A DNA stretch of 13,530 nt from Acidimicrobiaceae bacterium (GCA_027459565.1 DAIDIA010000259.1:1-13530), one strand, 5' to 3'. Positions 1-7,425 are shown, counted from the stretch's first letter. The notes: generated by a model not told the origin, from the sequence alone. Numbers and translations are program-made.

Positions 1-398
1 GCAGGGTCCACTCCAAACTCGTGTTGCAGGATCCCCCGCGTCCACAGAGCCGCCGTCTGCTGATATTCAGGCACACCGACCCGTTTCCCCTCGAGATCCG
101 CCGGTACCTCGATTCCGGCGGCATCGCTCACAAGCACGTTCGTATGGAAGAACATCCTCGAGGTGAAGATCGGCAACGCGATCCACGTGTCGATGCCATG
201 GTCGATCGAGATCAAGAGGCTTGAAAGCGACATCTCGGAGATCTCAAATTCTTGAAAGGCGAGCTGGCGCCAAAAAATCTCAGAGCCGTGGATCGCGCTG
301 CAGTGGAGATCAATTCCCTCAGGTTGAACCTGTCCGGAGAGAACCGGCTCCGATCGAGGGTTATTTCCAATCGCAAATCCCAATTCAAGTCTGTCCAT
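1..398 (-). CDS. 4,5-dihydroxyphthalate decarboxylase-like / substrate-binding protein (N-terminal part, cut by window edge)
   Basis: Reading the minus strand from an ATG at 398 gives 132 codons without a stop up to the window edge, so this is the N-terminal part of a longer protein. The translation contains QPEGIDL (residues 25-31), EIFWR (40-44), EISEMSLSS (52-60), GKRVGVPEYQ (104-113) and RGILQHEFGV (121-130). From memory these match the family of Pht5-type 4,5-dihydroxyphthalate decarboxylases, which have a type 2 periplasmic-binding-protein fold and are often annotated as ABC substrate-binding proteins. No signal peptide or lipobox is visible at the N-terminus, which favours a cytoplasmic protein over an exported binding protein. 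A G-rich Shine-Dalgarno stretch (402-408) lies only about 3 bases before the ATG, so a start a few codons further in (for example the TTG at codon 6) is possible. The catalytic C-terminal part is outside the window, so the substrate cannot be inferred. Confidence 0.72.
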   Translation of the reverse strand, partial: MDRLELGFAIGNNPRSEPVLSGQVQPEGIDLHCSAIHGSEIFWRQLAFQEFEISEMSLSSLLISIDHGIDTWIALPIFTSRMFFHTNVLVSDAAGIEVPADLEGKRVGVPEYQQTAALWTRGILQHEFGVDP

Positions 399-460
399 GA
401 TCTCCCCCGTCGATCGTCTGTGCCCGCGTGCGCTCCACCCAAGAGTGCCGACCTCGAGCC

Positions 461-473
461 CTCGGACTCCGAG
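461..473. repeat. 13-base inverted repeat between divergent genes
   Basis: The sequence CTCGGACTCCGAG reads as a 6+1+6 perfect inverted repeat. It sits between the decarboxylase-like gene (minus, start 398) and the small coiled-coil gene (plus, start 615). A one-base centre is too short for a good RNA hairpin, so a protein-binding site is the more natural reading. This is inference, and chance is quite possible in GC-rich DNA. Confidence 0.2.
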
Positions 474-493
474 ATCGCTTGGTACTGGCGCGG

Positions 494-522
494 TTCAAGT
501 ATTTAGCATGGGTAACTATAAT
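494..522 (+). promoter_or_regulatory. Candidate sigma-70-type promoter for the small coiled-coil gene
   Basis: An exact TATAAT is present at 517-522. Seventeen bases upstream is TTCAAG (494-499), which matches the -35 consensus at only three of six positions. Transcription would start near 529 and leave a leader of about 85 bases before the ATG at 615. An exact -10 box is uncommon in DNA this GC-rich, which is the main argument. The weak -35 box keeps confidence moderate. The rest of the 399-614 gap shows no coding potential that I trust. Confidence 0.4.
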
Positions 523-614
523 CAGGCTATTGTCGCAGTTCGAGAGACGCGTCGTTGGTGCGCCGCGACCGCGTCTGATTCAAATTTCAGGCGTTGAAAA
601 CGAGGGAGGACAGC

Positions 615-761
615 ATGGCAACGGTGGAGGAACTTCAGGTCCAGGTCAATGCACTCGAGGTACGTCTCGCCGCTTTGGAGCGGTCGCTCTTTGGCGAGCG
701 GCATGGTGCGCTTGAAACCCGTTCGACGCGTACGGTGCCAACCCCGACGAGCACGAAGTAG
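615..761 (+). CDS. Small coiled-coil protein, 48 residues, unknown function
   Basis: This short frame starts at ATG 615 and ends at TAG 759-761. It is preceded by a very strong Shine-Dalgarno stretch, GAGGGAGGA at 602-610, with about 5 bases between its GGAGG core and the start. The N-terminal half is a textbook heptad: V4, L7, V11, L14, L18, L21 and L25 are spaced 3-4-3-4-3-4, with charged and polar residues between them. The tail (residues 34-48) is rich in Thr, Ser and Pro and looks disordered. No signal peptide or membrane segment is visible. It probably forms a dimer or higher oligomer, or docks on a partner coiled coil; function is unknown and I recognise no named family. A candidate promoter lies about 90 bases upstream. 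The good ribosome site and regular heptads argue for a real gene, while the small size argues for caution. Confidence 0.6.
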   Translation: MATVEELQVQVNALEVRLAALERSLFGERHGALETRSTRTVPTPTSTK

Positions 762-786
762 ACAGAGGGTCTCAGCGGTCATTTCA

Positions 787-810
787 GCCCCGGACTCTCC
801 GCTCGGGGGC
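787..810. terminator. Weak hairpin between convergent genes
   Basis: GCCCCG (787-792) and CGGGGGC (804-810) can pair, with one bulged G, around an 11-base loop. This lies between the stop of the small coiled-coil gene (761) and the stop of the converging transporter gene (864). There is no T tract on either strand, so it is not a classic intrinsic terminator. The position alone suggests a transcription-end role. Confidence 0.2.
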
Positions 811-863
811 AGCGCACCGGTACCGACCCTGCGGGGATGCCTTGGTCCGGGCCCTTCGTATTG

Positions 864-2114
864 CTACTTCGTCAGCGCGCGTTCGTGGGAGCTTGGTAGA
901 TCGCCCCGATAGTGCAGAAACTCCGGAAGGAACCGCGCCATTACAAGAGCGCCGAGGATGCAGCCGAGACCACCGGATATCACGGAGAAGTTGACTCCGA
1001 ATGCACCGGCGACAAGTCCCGCTTCGCCGTTCCCGAGCCTCGGACCGGCGTTGATGACCCCAATCTGTATTGCCGAGAGTCGTCCGCGCATCTCATCAGG
1101 CACCTCACGCTGAATAATCAGATTGCGAAAGACCGCGGAGATCACGTCGGCTGCTCCCGCGCACGCGATACACCCGAGAGCCAGCAGTGAACTGGACGCG
1201 AACCCAAATCCCGCGATCGCCACTCCCCACAATGCGATCGCGACAAGCACCGCCCGTCCCTGATGAATGACACGCGAGGTCCAACCACTGAGCAAAGCCA
1301 TACTGAACGAACCAACCGTCGGCGCAGCGTACAAGAGCCCAAGAAAGTGGGCTCCGCCATGGAACTTTGTCAGCGCGATTGCCGGAAACAGCGCGGTCGG
1401 CATCCCGAGCACCGTCGCGTTGAGGTCTGCAATGAAGCATGCCTGTATCGCGCGCTTGCCGCGCAGGAATGTGAAACCCTCAACAATCGAACTGAGTCCG
1501 AATTTCCGCCCGCCACCGGCAAGCGGTACGGATGATATCGAAACCAGCGCGAGAAGTGCGGCACCGAACGTCGCCACATCGACCCAGTAGGCGCCGGCGA
1601 GACCTGACAGAGCCAGGAGTGCTCCAGCGACCACAGGTCCGACGATGTATGAAAGCTGTTGAAGGAGTTGACGAATTGAACTTGCCGCGGCGAGCGACTC
1701 TCGATCAACGAGGGTGATCATGAGCGCCATCCGAGTTGGGCTGTCACAGCCATTTGCTCCGGCGGTGACTGCCGCGAGAACGTAGATCAACCACATCGCC
1801 GGATGATGTGAGGATGCGTTCAGTGCCAAGCCAACGCTTGCGAAGGCCATTATCACCTGCGTGATGATCAGAAGGCGACGACGGTCCATTGCATCAGCCA
1901 GCGGACCGCCAAGGAGCGACCCGACGAGCGCGGGACCAAGTTGCACAAGGCTGATGAGTCCGACATCAAGTGAGGATCCGGTCATGCGGTAGATCTGGTA
2001 GGAGACTGCGACAATCGTGATCTGCGAACCCAGCAGGGAGACGACGTAGCCGATCCAAAGACGCCGAAACTGGGGGAATCTGCGCAAAGGCGTAATGTCG
2101 ACAAAAACCCCCAT
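864..2114 (-). CDS. Major facilitator superfamily transporter, EntS-like (MFS_3 / DHA3 type)
   Basis: This 416-residue integral membrane protein should have twelve membrane segments and work as a proton-coupled exporter in the cytoplasmic membrane. The N-terminus PLRRFPQFRRLWIGY followed by a helix is typical of the EntS / MFS_3 group. The loop between helices 2 and 3 carries a motif-A variant, GGPLADAMDRRR (69-80). Other family signatures are GCDSPTRMALM (122-132), IRQLLQQLSYIVGP (147-160) and, near the C-terminus, GRLSAIQIGVINAGPRLGN and EAGLVAG. EntS exports enterobactin in Escherichia coli, but this family is broad and the substrate here cannot be predicted. The ATG at 2114 has a GAGG Shine-Dalgarno about 12 bases upstream (2127-2130). 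The gene is divergent from the second transporter across a 148-base gap and convergent with the small coiled-coil gene. Length is normal for the family. Confidence 0.9.
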   Translation of the reverse strand: MGVFVDITPLRRFPQFRRLWIGYVVSLLGSQITIVAVSYQIYRMTGSSLDVGLISLVQLGPALVGSLLGGPLADAMDRRRLLIITQVIMAFASVGLALNASSHHPAMWLIYVLAAVTAGANGCDSPTRMALMITLVDRESLAAASSIRQLLQQLSYIVGPVVAGALLALSGLAGAYWVDVATFGAALLALVSISSVPLAGGGRKFGLSSIVEGFTFLRGKRAIQACFIADLNATVLGMPTALFPAIALTKFHGGAHFLGLLYAAPTVGSFSMALLSGWTSRVIHQGRAVLVAIALWGVAIAGFGFASSSLLALGCIACAGAADVISAVFRNLIIQREVPDEMRGRLSAIQIGVINAGPRLGNGEAGLVAGAFGVNFSVISGGLGCILGALVMARFLPEFLHYRGDLPSSHERALTK

Positions 2115-2262
2115 TTACGAAGACTACCTCGCGCGAGATTGGACTCTCTGCCTCAGAACAAACGCCGCAAGAATCGGGATCAATGTCGGCAACTTCTGAC
2201 CGGGCATCAAGAACTATCGTGAAGAATCAGACGAGGGACCGCGACAAAACCCAGGAGTTCTG
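2115..2262. promoter_or_regulatory. Shared divergent promoter region of the two transporters
   Basis: This 148-base gap must hold the promoters for both divergent transporter genes. I do not see a convincing -35/-10 pair on either strand. A perfect 10-base palindrome, CTCGCGCGAG, lies at 2128-2137 and overlaps the Shine-Dalgarno stretch of the minus-strand gene, so a bound repressor or RNA fold there could affect that gene. No separate regulator gene lies next to the gap. The promoter role follows from the gene layout; the operator role is inference. Confidence 0.4.
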
Positions 2263-3852
2263 TTGAATCGAATAGATCAGCTGGTTCGACAGAATGCCGC
2301 GCTGCCGTCGCCACTGTCCAATATTCGCAAACACGTCATTCTTGTGATCTGTTGCGTAAGCCTATTCATGAACTACCTCGACAGCACGATCCTCAATGTT
2401 GCACTGCCCTCCCTTCAACATGCCTTCAACGCCGATGAAGCGGCATTGCAATGGATCGTCGACAGTTTTCTCCTCGTCTTGACATGTCTCCTGATTCTTG
2501 CTGGTTCCCTCGCGGACCGTTTTGGTCGTCGGCGCGTACTTGTCACGGGCCTCGTGATATTCATCATCGGATCATCGGGATGCTCGGTATCGGGAAACGT
2601 CGTAGAGCTTGCGATTGCGCGCGTGGTCACCGGCGTGGGTGGCGCGATGCTGGTACCGACCACACTTTCAATTGTGCGAAACACATTCACCGACAGAGCG
2701 GATCTTGCACGCGCGATCGGGATCTGGAGCGGCGTCTATGGAATCGCCTGCGCATGCGGACCCTTGATTGGGGGAATACTGATCGACACCACTGGATGGC
2801 GGTCCATCTTCCTCGTGAATATTCCCGTCGGTCTTGTCGGAATCGCCTTTGCACTTGCATATATTCCTGAATCCGTCGCGGAGCGGCCCCGTCAGATCGA
2901 TCTCAAAGGTCAGGTGCTGATCATCGCTTTTCTGGGGTTGCTGGTCTTCTCAATCATCGAAGCGCCGGGAAGGGGTTGGACCGCTCCGCTCACAGTGCTG
3001 GGATTCACAGTCTCAGTCGCGCTCTTCCTCCTGTTTTTGTGGGTGGAGGCCCGACAGGTGGAGCCGCTGTTTGAGATCCGGTTCTTCTCAAATGTTGCAT
3101 TTGCAGGCGTCAACATGCTTGCGATCATCACGTTCATTCTGATGGCGGGTTTTCTCTTTCTCAATACGATCTACCTGCAGCAGGTTCGCGGACTCTCCGC
3201 ACTTGGCGCCGGGCTGTTCACGCTTCCGCTGATGATCTCCATTGCAATCTGTGCACCGATATCGGGTCGCTACCTATCCATCCACGGTCCAAAACTTGCC
3301 ATGATGCTTTCCGCACCGCTCGCAATGAGTTCATTTGCCATGCTGCTTTTCACTCGTCCATCGACGCCTGTGGGATATCTCTTTGTCGCCTACATCCTTC
3401 TCGGGATGTCGCTGGGTACCGTCAATCCGACCATCACCCACACCGCTGTTGCCTCGATGCCGCCGGAACAGGCCGGTGTCGCTTCGGCAATCGCCTCCAC
3501 CTCTCGACAGATTGGGAGCGCATTCGGCGTCGCCGTTCTGGGATCGGTCGCGGCGACCTTCTTGCACCGAACGCTCTCGTCAAACCTCGCACCACTACAC
3601 CTCTCCACAATCTTGCAGGCCCGGGTTGAGCAGACCGGCATCGGAGCCCTGAGTCAGGGCTTCGGCAACGCGTCGTCACAGATCCATCGAGTCGCCGGGG
3701 CTTCCTATACCGACGCGTTGCGCGTTGCCTGGTGGATCTGCATTGCGCTTTGCGGTCTCTGGTTTCTCGTAGCTCGACGGACCACAACCGCCAACGCGCT
3801 GGAGGCATCGATACGCTCCGGGGCCGACCAATTCACGGAGGAGTACGCATGA
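2263..3852 (+). CDS. DHA2-family (EmrB/QacA type) multidrug efflux transporter, MFS
   Basis: This 529-residue protein has the length and pattern of the 14-helix DHA2 drug:proton antiporters. Visible signatures are motif D1 DSTILNVALP (40-49), motif A GSLADRFGRRRV (81-92), motif B from R120 to P132, the antiporter motif C GVYGIACACGPLIGG (157-171) and the following WRSIFLVNIPVG (179-190). A late SAIASTSRQIGSAFGVAVLG is also typical of the family. It should sit in the cytoplasmic membrane and extrude hydrophobic compounds using the proton gradient; the substrate is unknown. The start is TTG at 2263, chosen because CCAGGAG (2251-2257) stands 5 bases upstream and the next in-frame Met (codon 37) would remove the N-terminal region and part of helix 1. 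The MaoC-like gene begins 48 bases after the stop and may be co-transcribed. No EmrA-like partner is present in the window. Confidence 0.92.
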   Translation: MNRIDQLVRQNAALPSPLSNIRKHVILVICCVSLFMNYLDSTILNVALPSLQHAFNADEAALQWIVDSFLLVLTCLLILAGSLADRFGRRRVLVTGLVIFIIGSSGCSVSGNVVELAIARVVTGVGGAMLVPTTLSIVRNTFTDRADLARAIGIWSGVYGIACACGPLIGGILIDTTGWRSIFLVNIPVGLVGIAFALAYIPESVAERPRQIDLKGQVLIIAFLGLLVFSIIEAPGRGWTAPLTVLGFTVSVALFLLFLWVEARQVEPLFEIRFFSNVAFAGVNMLAIITFILMAGFLFLNTIYLQQVRGLSALGAGLFTLPLMISIAICAPISGRYLSIHGPKLAMMLSAPLAMSSFAMLLFTRPSTPVGYLFVAYILLGMSLGTVNPTITHTAVASMPPEQAGVASAIASTSRQIGSAFGVAVLGSVAATFLHRTLSSNLAPLHLSTILQARVEQTGIGALSQGFGNASSQIHRVAGASYTDALRVAWWICIALCGLWFLVARRTTTANALEASIRSGADQFTEEYA

Positions 3853-3900
3853 CTTGCCGATTGCAACTCCACGCGATGCCCAAAATGGATAGGAGCGATT

Positions 3901-4380
3901 ATGTCCGATAACGCGCACCTCGAGAGCCACCTTCCGCCCGCAGACGATCGCTACTTCGAGGATTACCGCACAGGAGTCGCCTACGAGTGCGGATCCTTCT
4001 CGGTTGACGAACAAGAGATCATCGGATTCGCCACTCGTTATGACCCGCAGCCGATGCACACTGACCCCTCGGTCAGCGGTGGCGTCGTGGCAAGCGGATG
4101 GCACTCCGCGTGCCTGGCGATGCGACTCATCGCTGACAATTTCCTGTCGCGTGTTGCCGGGCTCCCCTCGCCCGGAGTCGAGACAATCGCCTGGACTCGC
4201 CCGATTCACCCGGGAGAGCTGATCCGGGTGACGGCGACGGTCGAGAAGAAGCGTGTCTCTCGTTCCAAGCCGGATCGAGGGATACTCACCACCACGTTCG
4301 TTGCTCGCAACTCCGATGGAGTCGCAGTTATGACCTTCCGGGCTAGCAGCTTCGTATTGCTACGCGACCGACCCACGTAA
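3901..4380 (+). CDS. MaoC-like hot-dog dehydratase / enoyl-CoA hydratase
   Basis: This 159-residue protein matches the MaoC-like single hot-dog domain proteins. The motif FATRYDPQPMHTD (43-55) carries the Asp48/His53 pair that corresponds to the catalytic Asp-His dyad of R-specific enoyl-CoA hydratases. GGVVASGWHSACLAMRL (60-76) and the later RPIHPGELIRV are also family hallmarks. Known members add water to trans-2-enoyl-CoA or act on related acyl-CoA thioesters in the cytoplasm. The exact substrate is not visible, and some MaoC-like proteins have no proven activity. The start is well supported: AGGAG at 3891-3895 is 5 bases before the ATG. It lies 48 bases after the DHA2 transporter and may share its transcript. 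It converges on nadB, with only 14 bases between the stops, so the terminators must overlap coding sequence or be absent. Confidence 0.88.
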   Translation: MSDNAHLESHLPPADDRYFEDYRTGVAYECGSFSVDEQEIIGFATRYDPQPMHTDPSVSGGVVASGWHSACLAMRLIADNFLSRVAGLPSPGVETIAWTRPIHPGELIRVTATVEKKRVSRSKPDRGILTTTFVARNSDGVAVMTFRASSFVLLRDRPT

Positions 4381-4394
4381 CTGCGCGAGTCGGT

Positions 4395-6011
4395 TCATGA
4401 CGGTTGATCCGGGGCCAATGCACTGATTTTTGGTTCCTGGTCTCCCACCCTGGAGATCAGCTGCCTGACCCTCCAGGAGTTCACGGTATCGGGGATATCC
4501 TGACGAAAATGCGCTCCTCTTGATTCTTCCCGAGAGAGTGCGGACCGTACGATCAACTCGCTCAGCATCACCATGTTCGCCTGCTCAATACTTTCTTGGT
4601 TGCAGGGAACACGACTCTTTGGGTATTGCTCGAACATCTTGAGCAAGAGTTCGAGTCCATGCCTGTCCCTTATGACGCCGGCATAAAGATCCATCGCGAG
4701 TCGAATCTGACGGCGATCGGTGGAGTTGCGCGTCGATGCCAGCTTACGGGGAACATCCTCGAAATCGACGTTCCGGCTACGCCCACTCGTGGACGCGATG
4801 TGGAGCGCAATCCGACGGCCGAACACCACTCCCTCGAGGAGTGAATTTGAAGCGAGCCTGTTCGCGCCGTGAATACCAACCGACGCAGCCTCGCCAACAC
4901 TGTAGAGGCGAGGGACCGATGTGAGCCCATCGACCGAGGTCCGTACTCCTCCAATGCTGTAATGCGACGCGGGCGAAACGGGTATCTGGTCACGGGCGGG
5001 GTCCACACCAATTTGCCTCAGGGATGCCGATATGGTCGGAAATCGCGCGGACATCATCGAGGCGATCGGTCGCGCATCGAGATACAGCTGGTCTACCCCC
5101 TGAGCCACCATGAGTTCGACCATGCGACGGGAAACGACGTCGCGCGGGGCAAGGTCACCTCGGGGATGCGCTCCCTCCATTACCAAATCGCCATGGCCAT
5201 CACGAAGCACGGCACCCTCTCCCCGGAGTGCCTCTGAGATCAGAGGGCGCGGATCGCGATCGCTGACCAGGACCGTTGGATGGAATTGCACAAACTCCAT
5301 GTCGGCCAGTTCGGCGCCCGCGCGATAAGCAACCGCCATTCCGTCACCAGTGCATGACGCAGGACTCGTTGTCGCCGAGTAAATCTGACCTGCTCCCCCG
5401 GATGCGAGGACTGCGAAAGAGAAGCGGACTAGATGGACCTCGCCGGCGATGAGCACGATTGCTCCTGCGGCGTGTCCGTGTCGATCGAGTAAGAGATCGA
5501 CGAGAAATGCCTCGTTGAGGATGGAAATACCGCGCGAACCCACGGCTTCGAAGAGCGACCGCGAGATTTCGGCGCCTGTAGCGTCACCGCCCGCGTGGAC
5601 GATTCTGCGGCGCGAATGACCGCCTTCAAGCGTCAGAGCCAGCCGGCCGTCGATCTTGTCGAATTTCGTTCCCGTCTTCTCAAGGAAGGCAATTGCATCA
5701 GGTGCCTCGGAGGTAAGCACAGCAACGGCCGCTGGATCGGCGATCCCGACTGCGGCCACCAGCGTGTCAGTGGCATGGATCGAAGGTTCGTCATCGGATC
5801 CCACTGCGGCCGCAATCCCCCCCTGCGCATACGGGGTTGATCCATCGCCGAATGGACCTTTCGAGAACACGAGGATTTTCAGCGAATCTGGCAGTGAGCT
5901 TGCAACAGTGAGCCCGGCTATTCCGGATCCGAAGATTGCGACGTCGCATTCAAGCACGGGGGCATCGTCAAGTGTCGCCCAGGATACAAACCGGCCCCCG
6001 TCTCCCATCAT
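4395..6011 (-). CDS. nadB: L-aspartate oxidase
   Basis: NadB oxidises L-aspartate to iminoaspartate with FAD, the first step of de novo NAD synthesis, and passes the product to NadA. The 538-residue length is normal. The FAD-binding Rossmann motif GSGIAG is at 28-33, followed by STPYAQGGIA (58-67). The flavoprotein signatures HAGGDATG (139-146), EALRGEGAVLRD (260-271), APRDVVSRR (288-296), SPASHYSIGGV (346-356) and HGANRLASNSLLEG (381-394) are intact. Arg290 and His350 fall almost exactly at the catalytic positions known from Escherichia coli NadB. The C-terminal RGAHFRQDIP is also typical. Two adjacent ATGs (6011 and 6008) are possible starts, and the ribosome site is weak (AGAGG about 13 bases upstream). 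The gene starts 17 bases after the nadA stop, so the two form an operon and translation may be coupled. Confidence 0.96.
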   Translation of the reverse strand: MMGDGGRFVSWATLDDAPVLECDVAIFGSGIAGLTVASSLPDSLKILVFSKGPFGDGSTPYAQGGIAAAVGSDDEPSIHATDTLVAAVGIADPAAVAVLTSEAPDAIAFLEKTGTKFDKIDGRLALTLEGGHSRRRIVHAGGDATGAEISRSLFEAVGSRGISILNEAFLVDLLLDRHGHAAGAIVLIAGEVHLVRFSFAVLASGGAGQIYSATTSPASCTGDGMAVAYRAGAELADMEFVQFHPTVLVSDRDPRPLISEALRGEGAVLRDGHGDLVMEGAHPRGDLAPRDVVSRRMVELMVAQGVDQLYLDARPIASMMSARFPTISASLRQIGVDPARDQIPVSPASHYSIGGVRTSVDGLTSVPRLYSVGEAASVGIHGANRLASNSLLEGVVFGRRIALHIASTSGRSRNVDFEDVPRKLASTRNSTDRRQIRLAMDLYAGVIRDRHGLELLLKMFEQYPKSRVPCNQESIEQANMVMLSELIVRSALSREESRGAHFRQDIPDTVNSWRVRQLISRVGDQEPKISALAPDQPS

Positions 6012-6028
6012 TTTGCGGAACCGAACCT

Positions 6029-7036
6029 CTACTCGCCAAATTTCGAGGAGTTGCCGATGGCGATCATCGCTTCGACCGCTTTGAGCGCTCGCGAGCCAAT
6101 TTCCCTATCGACGGTCACCTCGTATTTCTCGGTCAACTCCGTCTCCCTGAGGCAGCTCAGCAACTTCTCGGGCGTAATCATCTTCATGTACCGACAGACT
6201 GCAGCCGGATTGACTGCCTCGAAAGTTGCGCGGGGATTCGCCGCTTTGAGCTGATGAATGATGCCAGTCTCGGTCGCGACAAGCACGTGAGAATCGCCGG
6301 CACCTTTCGCGTAATCGACCATCGATCCCGTTGAAACGACATGAGCGCGCTCCGCGGGAATCTCCCCGGATTCCACGAGATACAGCGCCGCGGAGGTACA
6401 ACCGCACTCCGGGTGAACGAGGAGTTGTGAGTCGGGAGACGCCTCCAGACGAGCTCTCAGCGCAACCGGTGTGATTCCGGCGTGCACGTGACATTCACCC
6501 ATCCAAAGAGAGATCTTCCGACCGGTCACCCGTGCGACATGAGCGCCGAGGAAGTAATCGGGAAGGAAGAGGATCTCGGCATCCTCAGGCAGTGATTCGA
6601 CGATCTCCACCGCATTCGACGAGGTGCAACAGAGATCAACCTCCGCTTTCACCGCAGCACTCGTATTGACATATGCGACGACAATCGCCTGGGGATGTTC
6701 CCTCTTCCACGCGACCACCTGCTCTGCGGTAATGGTGTCGGCGAGGGAACATCCGGCATTGGGGTCCGGAATCAGAACGGTCTTGTCTGGCGACAGAATC
6801 TTCGCAGTCTCTGCCATGAAGTGCACACCACAGAAGACAATCGTCTCTGCTTCACTTGCCGCGGCTATTCTCGAAAGCGCAAGCGAGTCCCCGACATGAT
6901 CGGCGACGTCCTGGATCCAGGGAACCTGATAGTTGTGGGCGAGCACAATTGCGTTTCGCCTCTGGGCAAGACTTCGCACCTCTCGCGCGAATGAATCAAA
7001 GTCTGTTGGGAGCTCTGTCTGCACGGTTTCGGTCAT
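6029..7036 (-). CDS. nadA: Quinolinate synthase A
   Basis: NadA condenses iminoaspartate with dihydroxyacetone phosphate to quinolinate using a [4Fe-4S] cluster. The protein has 335 residues. The three cluster cysteines of the family are recognisable: Cys96 in DPNAGCSLAD, Cys211 in HPECGC and Cys281 in NPAAVCRYMK. Further signatures are VLAHNYQVPWIQDVADHVGD (31-50), FCGVHFMAETAKIL (68-81), YVNTSAAVKAE (122-132), LWMGECHVH (177-185) and the late TGSM (236-239). The ATG at 7036 has a modest GGAAAG ribosome site about 7 bases upstream. It is the first gene of a nadA-nadB operon. nadC, which often follows nadB, is not present downstream, because the next gene converges from the other strand. I looked for a clear operator or promoter upstream and found none I would defend. 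Confidence 0.96.
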   Translation of the reverse strand: MTETVQTELPTDFDSFAREVRSLAQRRNAIVLAHNYQVPWIQDVADHVGDSLALSRIAAASEAETIVFCGVHFMAETAKILSPDKTVLIPDPNAGCSLADTITAEQVVAWKREHPQAIVVAYVNTSAAVKAEVDLCCTSSNAVEIVESLPEDAEILFLPDYFLGAHVARVTGRKISLWMGECHVHAGITPVALRARLEASPDSQLLVHPECGCTSAALYLVESGEIPAERAHVVSTGSMVDYAKGAGDSHVLVATETGIIHQLKAANPRATFEAVNPAAVCRYMKMITPEKLLSCLRETELTEKYEVTVDREIGSRALKAVEAMIAIGNSSKFGE

Positions 7037-7191
7037 CTCGCACTTTCCAGTTACAAAGGATGAAAGACGAAGAATAGGGGGATAACCAATGCTAGCCGCT
7101 CGGTCGTTTTTCCCTTACGCCGTCGGACGAACCGGGTACACCCTTCCGGCCCTGAATAACATAAGGATCCGGACAGCACACGGGAGAGCCG
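7037..7191. promoter_or_regulatory. nadA upstream region, no clear motif
   Basis: This stretch lies directly upstream of nadA (minus) and should hold its promoter. A TATTCT-like -10 (minus strand, about 7072-7077) has no matching -35 box. A 9-base odd palindrome, CGTCGGACG, is at 7121-7129, but nothing links it to a known NAD-pathway regulator. The open frames here have neither good codon choice nor recognisable protein features. Confidence 0.3.
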
Positions 7192-7425
7192 GTGTCACAT
7201 CGGTTCCTCCCGTTGCAGGCAACAGGAGCCGTGGCGTCGAGCGCCCTCTGCAGCATGAGGTCGCCATTCGAAATTCGACACCCGATGGTGCGGGGCGTCT
7301 TCGATGACTTCCGGGTCGTCGCGGGCATGAGTTCGGCGAATAACCCCTGCAGGCAGGTTGCGAACGGTCGCGTTCGGTCCACTGCGCCTTCGACGATCAA
7401 CGCTGATTTCAAAGGAGTATGAATC
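7192..7425 (+). pseudogene. Probable decayed 5' part of a yceI-family gene
   Basis: Intact YceI-family lipocalin-like proteins begin with a pattern like TGTW-IDPSHS-V-F-IRH-MV--VRG-F-DF. Pieces of this appear here in order but in different frames. LQATG is read in frame from GTG 7192. W..aPS is read one base over, near 7215. EVA is read near 7252. FEIRHPMVRGVFDDF is back in the first frame from 7267, about three residues shorter than usual around VRG. The frame ends with STINADFKGV and a stop at 7422, as if the SIN...ADFF..E region had lost about a dozen residues. A GGGAGAG ribosome site precedes GTG 7192. Reading this as several indels in a dead gene is inference from remembered family consensus. 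The alternative is chance similarity in a non-coding leader of the next gene. Confidence 0.4.

Noticed and set aside
3676..4209. Minus-strand open frame of 177 codons overlapping the DHA2 gene end and maoC.
   Set aside because: Both overlapped genes have clear family motifs and ribosome sites; this frame has neither.
855..4364. A 14-base direct repeat, cttcgtattgctac, at 855-868 and 4351-4364, near the ends of two genes.
   Set aside because: About one such chance pair every few windows is expected at this length (roughly 0.3 per 13.5 kb), and there is no further similarity on either side.
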